A stretch of DNA of 64,000 nt from the NCBI RefSeq assembly GCF_000184685.1, contig NC_014830.1, positions 2,790,001 to 2,854,000 of the forward strand, written 5' to 3'. A model generated the notes under the pieces. The model did no database searches and was not told the DNA's origin. It worked only from the letters and a program-made list of their open reading frames with translations. The DNA comes from Intrasporangium calvum DSM 43043 (GTDB taxonomy: Bacteria; Actinomycetota; Actinomycetes; Actinomycetales; Dermatophilaceae). Each line of letters opens with the position of its first letter. Positions within the stretch are counted from its first letter, which is position 1. A program made the translations under genes and the position numbers. This document shows positions 61,529-64,000 of the stretch, one piece after another.

Positions 61529-63160
61529 ATGTCCGACCGTCACCCCGACGTGCCCGACGAGCCCGACGACCAGAGCCGCCGCGAGGGTGACGACACGCGC
61601 GGCCAAGGCGCCGGGCCCGGTCCCGGTCTGGGCGATCTCGGCTCCATGCTCGAGCAGGTGCTCGGCCAGGCCGCACAGAACCCCGAGCTCGCCGCGGCGA
61701 TGCGCAGCATGGGGGTCGATCCGACGGACCCGGCCACCCAGGCAGCGATGCGCGCCCAGCTCGGGACGTTCATGTCGGCCCAACAGTCCCCGACCGGGGC
61801 CCGGGACCTCGCCACCGACGTCGCCCGCAAGCACGTCATGGCCGCTGAGGGCAACGACGTGCCCGACCCGAGGGCGACCCGTGAGGTGCAGGACGCGGTG
61901 GGCGTGGCGGTGCTCTGGCTCGACGAGGTGACCCCTCTCGGCCTGCCGGTGTGGCACGCGACGGGCCTCACTCGTGCGGAGTGGGTCCAGACGACGATGC
62001 CTCGCTGGTTCGACCTCGTGGGGCCGGTGTCCGAGGGGGTCACCAACGCCACTGCGACGGCGATGCGCAGACAGCTCGGCGAGCTCGGCCCGGAGGCCTT
62101 CGGTGACGCGCTGCCGCCCGAGCTGCAGGGCCTGCTCGGCTCCGGCTTCGACCCCGCCGCCATGCTGGAACAGTGGGCGCCGATGCTGTCCACCCTCAGC
62201 CGGCAGATGTTCGCCGCCCAGCTGGGGCAGGCCGTCGGCACCCTCGCGACCGAGGTCGTCGGGGCGACCGAGGTCGGCCTCCCCCTGACGGAGCCCGGCC
62301 TCATCGCCCTCCTGCCCGGCAACGTCGACGACCTGGCGAGCTCCCTCGGCATCGACCTGCCGCAGGTGCGTCTCTACCTCGCGGTGCGCGAGGCGGCCCG
62401 GGTCCGGCTCTTCGCCGCCGTGCCCTGGCTCGGCCCACAGCTCATGTCGGCCGTCGCGGACTACGCCCGCAACATCACCATCGACACCGACGCCATCGAG
62501 TCCGCCCTCGCGACGATCGACCCGACCGACCCGGAGGCGATCCGCAGCGCGCTCCAGGGCAACCTCTTCCGTCCCCAGCCGACGCCCGACCAGCGCCGGG
62601 CCCTCGACCGGCTCGAGACGCTCCTCGCGCTCGCCGAGGGATGGGTCGACCACGTGACCGACCGGGCGACCGCGCCGCACCTGCCCCAGGCCGCCGCCCT
62701 GGCCGAGACCGTTCGGCGCCGGCGTGTCGGCGGAGCCGCCCAGAAGACCTTCGCCGGCCTCGTGGGCCTCGAGCTGCGCGCCCGGCGGCTGCGCGACGCG
62801 GCGAACCTCTGGGCCGCCCTGGAGAACGCCGGCGGCCAGGACCTGCGCGACGGCCGCTGGTCCCATCCCGACCTCGCCCCGACGTCGGAGGACCTCGACG
62901 ACATCATCGGCTACGTCGAGCGAGCGGCGGGCCGCACCCCCGCCGACGACTCGGGCGCAGACCTGCCCGAGGGGGCTCTGGGAGCGGCCGGCCTCAGTGC
63001 GGACCTCGACTCGGTGCTGCGCGACATCCTCGACGAGGCCGCCGCCGGCGGCCCAGCCGGCGGCCCAGCCGCCGGCGCGCCGGACGGCGAGCCCGACGAC
63101 GAGCCCGACGACGACCCCGACGACGACCCCGGCGACGGACCGCCCCGGTTGGGCACATGA
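61529..63160 (+). CDS. DUF2342 (Zincin_2) family protein, F420-associated group
   Basis: A 543-residue protein: an N-terminal charged and glycine-rich part, LGSMLEQVLGQAAQNPELAAAM, VARKHVMAAEGNDVPDPRATREVQDAVGVAVLWLDEVTPL, LPGNVDDLASSLGIDLPQVRLYLAVREAARVRLFAAVPWLGPQL and a Gly/Pro/Asp-rich tail. The family is called zinc-dependent metalloprotease, but the segment expected to hold HExxH reads REAARVRLF, lacking both histidines, so activity is doubtful. ATG 61529 follows GAGGAG. It overlaps the next gene (ATGA). Confidence 0.85.
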   Translation: MSDRHPDVPDEPDDQSRREGDDTRGQGAGPGPGLGDLGSMLEQVLGQAAQNPELAAAMRSMGVDPTDPATQAAMRAQLGTFMSAQQSPTGARDLATDVARKHVMAAEGNDVPDPRATREVQDAVGVAVLWLDEVTPLGLPVWHATGLTRAEWVQTTMPRWFDLVGPVSEGVTNATATAMRRQLGELGPEAFGDALPPELQGLLGSGFDPAAMLEQWAPMLSTLSRQMFAAQLGQAVGTLATEVVGATEVGLPLTEPGLIALLPGNVDDLASSLGIDLPQVRLYLAVREAARVRLFAAVPWLGPQLMSAVADYARNITIDTDAIESALATIDPTDPEAIRSALQGNLFRPQPTPDQRRALDRLETLLALAEGWVDHVTDRATAPHLPQAAALAETVRRRRVGGAAQKTFAGLVGLELRARRLRDAANLWAALENAGGQDLRDGRWSHPDLAPTSEDLDDIIGYVERAAGRTPADDSGADLPEGALGAAGLSADLDSVLRDILDEAAAGGPAGGPAAGAPDGEPDDEPDDDPDDDPGDGPPRLGT

Positions 63161-63768
63161 CGGCGTCCGGGGCCCCGCTCGACGCAGCGGAGGCTGACCC
63201 GGCAGCCAGCCCAGCGGCATACGGGCTGCTTCGTCAGGACGCGCTCGCAGCCCTGAGCCGGTGGCCTGCACCCGATGCCGAGCAGGAGGGCCTGCGCGTC
63301 GACTACCTGGCTCACCTCGAGCGGCACCGCGACGCCCTCTCGCGGAACGGGCCCCCCGCCCACCTCACCGGGAGCGTCATCGTCCTCGACCCCGCCGGCG
63401 AGCGCGTGCTGCTCACCCTGCACCAGAAGGCCCGCAGGTGGTTCCAGTTCGGGGGCCACTTCGAGGCGGGCGACCCGTCCCTGCTGCTCGGCGCCGCCCG
63501 GGAGGCCCGCGAGGAGTCCGGGATCGACGGGCTCACCGTCCTGCCCGACATCGTCATGCTCGACCGGCACCCGCTCGGCAACGCCTTCGGCCGGTGCCAG
63601 GAGCACCTCGACGTGCGCTACGCCGCAGTGGCTCCGACTGACGCCGTCCACGCCGTCAGCACCGAGTCCCTCGACGTGCGCTGGTGGCCGGCGGACCGGC
63701 TCCCGGCCGACACCCGCGCCGAGCTGCGCCCGCTCGTGACTGCGGCCCAGCGCGCGCTGGGTCGCTGA
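63157..63768 (+). CDS. NUDIX hydrolase
   Basis: A 203-residue NUDIX protein. The Nudix helix reads GGHFEAGDPSLLLGAAREAREESGI, keeping REAREESG, so the metal-binding glutamates are present although the first acidic residue is Asp. The domain follows an extra N-terminal helix region (ALAALSRWPAPDAEQEGLRVDYLAHLERH). The substrate is a nucleoside diphosphate derivative but is not identifiable. The ATG overlaps the DUF2342 stop. The first codons contain a copy of the dispersed repeat, encoding SPAAYG. Confidence 0.88.
   Translation: MTASGAPLDAAEADPAASPAAYGLLRQDALAALSRWPAPDAEQEGLRVDYLAHLERHRDALSRNGPPAHLTGSVIVLDPAGERVLLTLHQKARRWFQFGGHFEAGDPSLLLGAAREAREESGIDGLTVLPDIVMLDRHPLGNAFGRCQEHLDVRYAAVAPTDAVHAVSTESLDVRWWPADRLPADTRAELRPLVTAAQRALGR
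63208..63223 (+). repeat. Dispersed 16-bp repeat, copy 8
   Basis: Exact AGCCCAGCGGCATACG inside the N-terminal codons of the NUDIX gene (SPAAYG), like copy 1. Confidence 0.85.
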
Positions 63769-63770
63769 CG

Positions 63771-64000
63771 TCAGTCGTCGGTCAGCGCCAGACCGGCCGT
63801 CGCGGAGACACCCTGCAGGTAGCCCCGGGCGCGTTCGAGGCGCGGGTACCCGCTGAGCAGCGACCAGAAGGCGGGCCCGTGCCCCGGCTCGATGAGGTGC
63901 GCGAGCTCGTGCAGCAGGACGTAGTCCAGCACCCAGCCGGGCATGACCCGCACCTTGTCGGAGATCCGGATCGAGCCCTCCGCGGGCGTGCAGGAGCCCC
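63771..64000 (-). CDS. YgjP-like (DUF45/M48-type) metallopeptidase, C-terminal part
   Basis: The gene enters from the right edge, so only the C-terminal ~75 residues are visible: GSCTPAEGSIRISDKVRVMPGWVLDYVLLHELAHLIEPGHGPAFWSLLSGYPRLERARGYLQG. The zinc motif HELAH and the following GHGPAFW match the YgjP/WLM metallopeptidase group, whose substrates are unknown. Confidence 0.85.
   Translation of the reverse strand, partial: GSCTPAEGSIRISDKVRVMPGWVLDYVLLHELAHLIEPGHGPAFWSLLSGYPRLERARGYLQGVSATAGLALTDD

Overview
The window is about 64 kb of very GC-rich chromosome from an actinobacterium. The evidence is the conserved order mtrA-mtrB-lpqB-comF-hpf-response regulator-secA, a WhiB-family regulator, coenzyme F420 genes (fbiA/fbiB), a mycothiol-type SigR/RsrA pair, the 24-residue ribosomal protein bL37, and an initiator tRNA with a C1-U72 mismatch. 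The overall look (PPA1309, DUF6912, DUF3499, DUF5719 and UPF0182 families, heavy use of GTG starts and 1- or 4-base stop/start overlaps) suggests Micrococcales, perhaps Intrasporangiaceae. That placement is inference. I see no phage, insertion sequence, CRISPR array or plasmid module; this is core chromosome.

Layout. 1-5160: a truncated proline-catabolism gene (pruA), a DUF4870 membrane protein, an SGNH hydrolase, an alpha/beta hydrolase pseudogene next to the TetR regulator that probably controlled it, a DUF6912 protein and a wax-ester-synthase-like acyltransferase. 5201-11786: a cupredoxin-like lipoprotein with a polytopic membrane protein, then CpaE-like and CpaB-like (SAF) proteins without other pilus genes, a small excisionase-like HTH protein, and LysM and Rv3235-like proteins. 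11919-25454 (all minus strand): secA, a YcaQ/AlkX-like protein, an orphan NarL-type regulator, hpf, comF, lpqB, mtrB, mtrA, a lipoprotein and ahcY. 25544-35700: DUF808, SIS, Trm112 and phosphomannomutase genes, DUF3499, a zincin-like protein, DUF5719, a giant GT2 glycosyltransferase and whiB. 36061-40534: fbiA, fbiB, a quinone oxidoreductase and malic enzyme. 40709-46621: two membrane proteins with degenerate HD-GYP-like domains and a 31-residue peptide, bL37, rsrA-sigR, a small hydrolase and an SRAP protein. 46842-51259: DoxX, aroA, rsgA, an IscA-like protein and hisN. 51265-64000: an M16 protease pair, a class V aminotransferase, initiator tRNA-fMet, UPF0182, PPA1309, a PDZ/Lon-like protease with moaE, a DUF2342 zincin, a NUDIX hydrolase and the end of a YgjP-like peptidase.

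The genes fit a few linked themes: envelope growth and its control (MtrAB-LpqB, SecA, glycosyltransferase, sugar-phosphate enzymes, WhiB), redox defence (SigR-RsrA, F420) and translation (HPF, bL37, RsgA, tRNA-fMet). The parts most worth a second look are non-coding or degenerate. They are a dispersed 16-bp repeat (AGCCCAGCGGCATACG, six exact copies), a SigR-type promoter whose -35 element lies in a tandem array, a shared operator for the TetR gene and the decayed hydrolase gene, and two adjacent HD-domain membrane proteins that appear to have lost different halves of the catalytic motif set.
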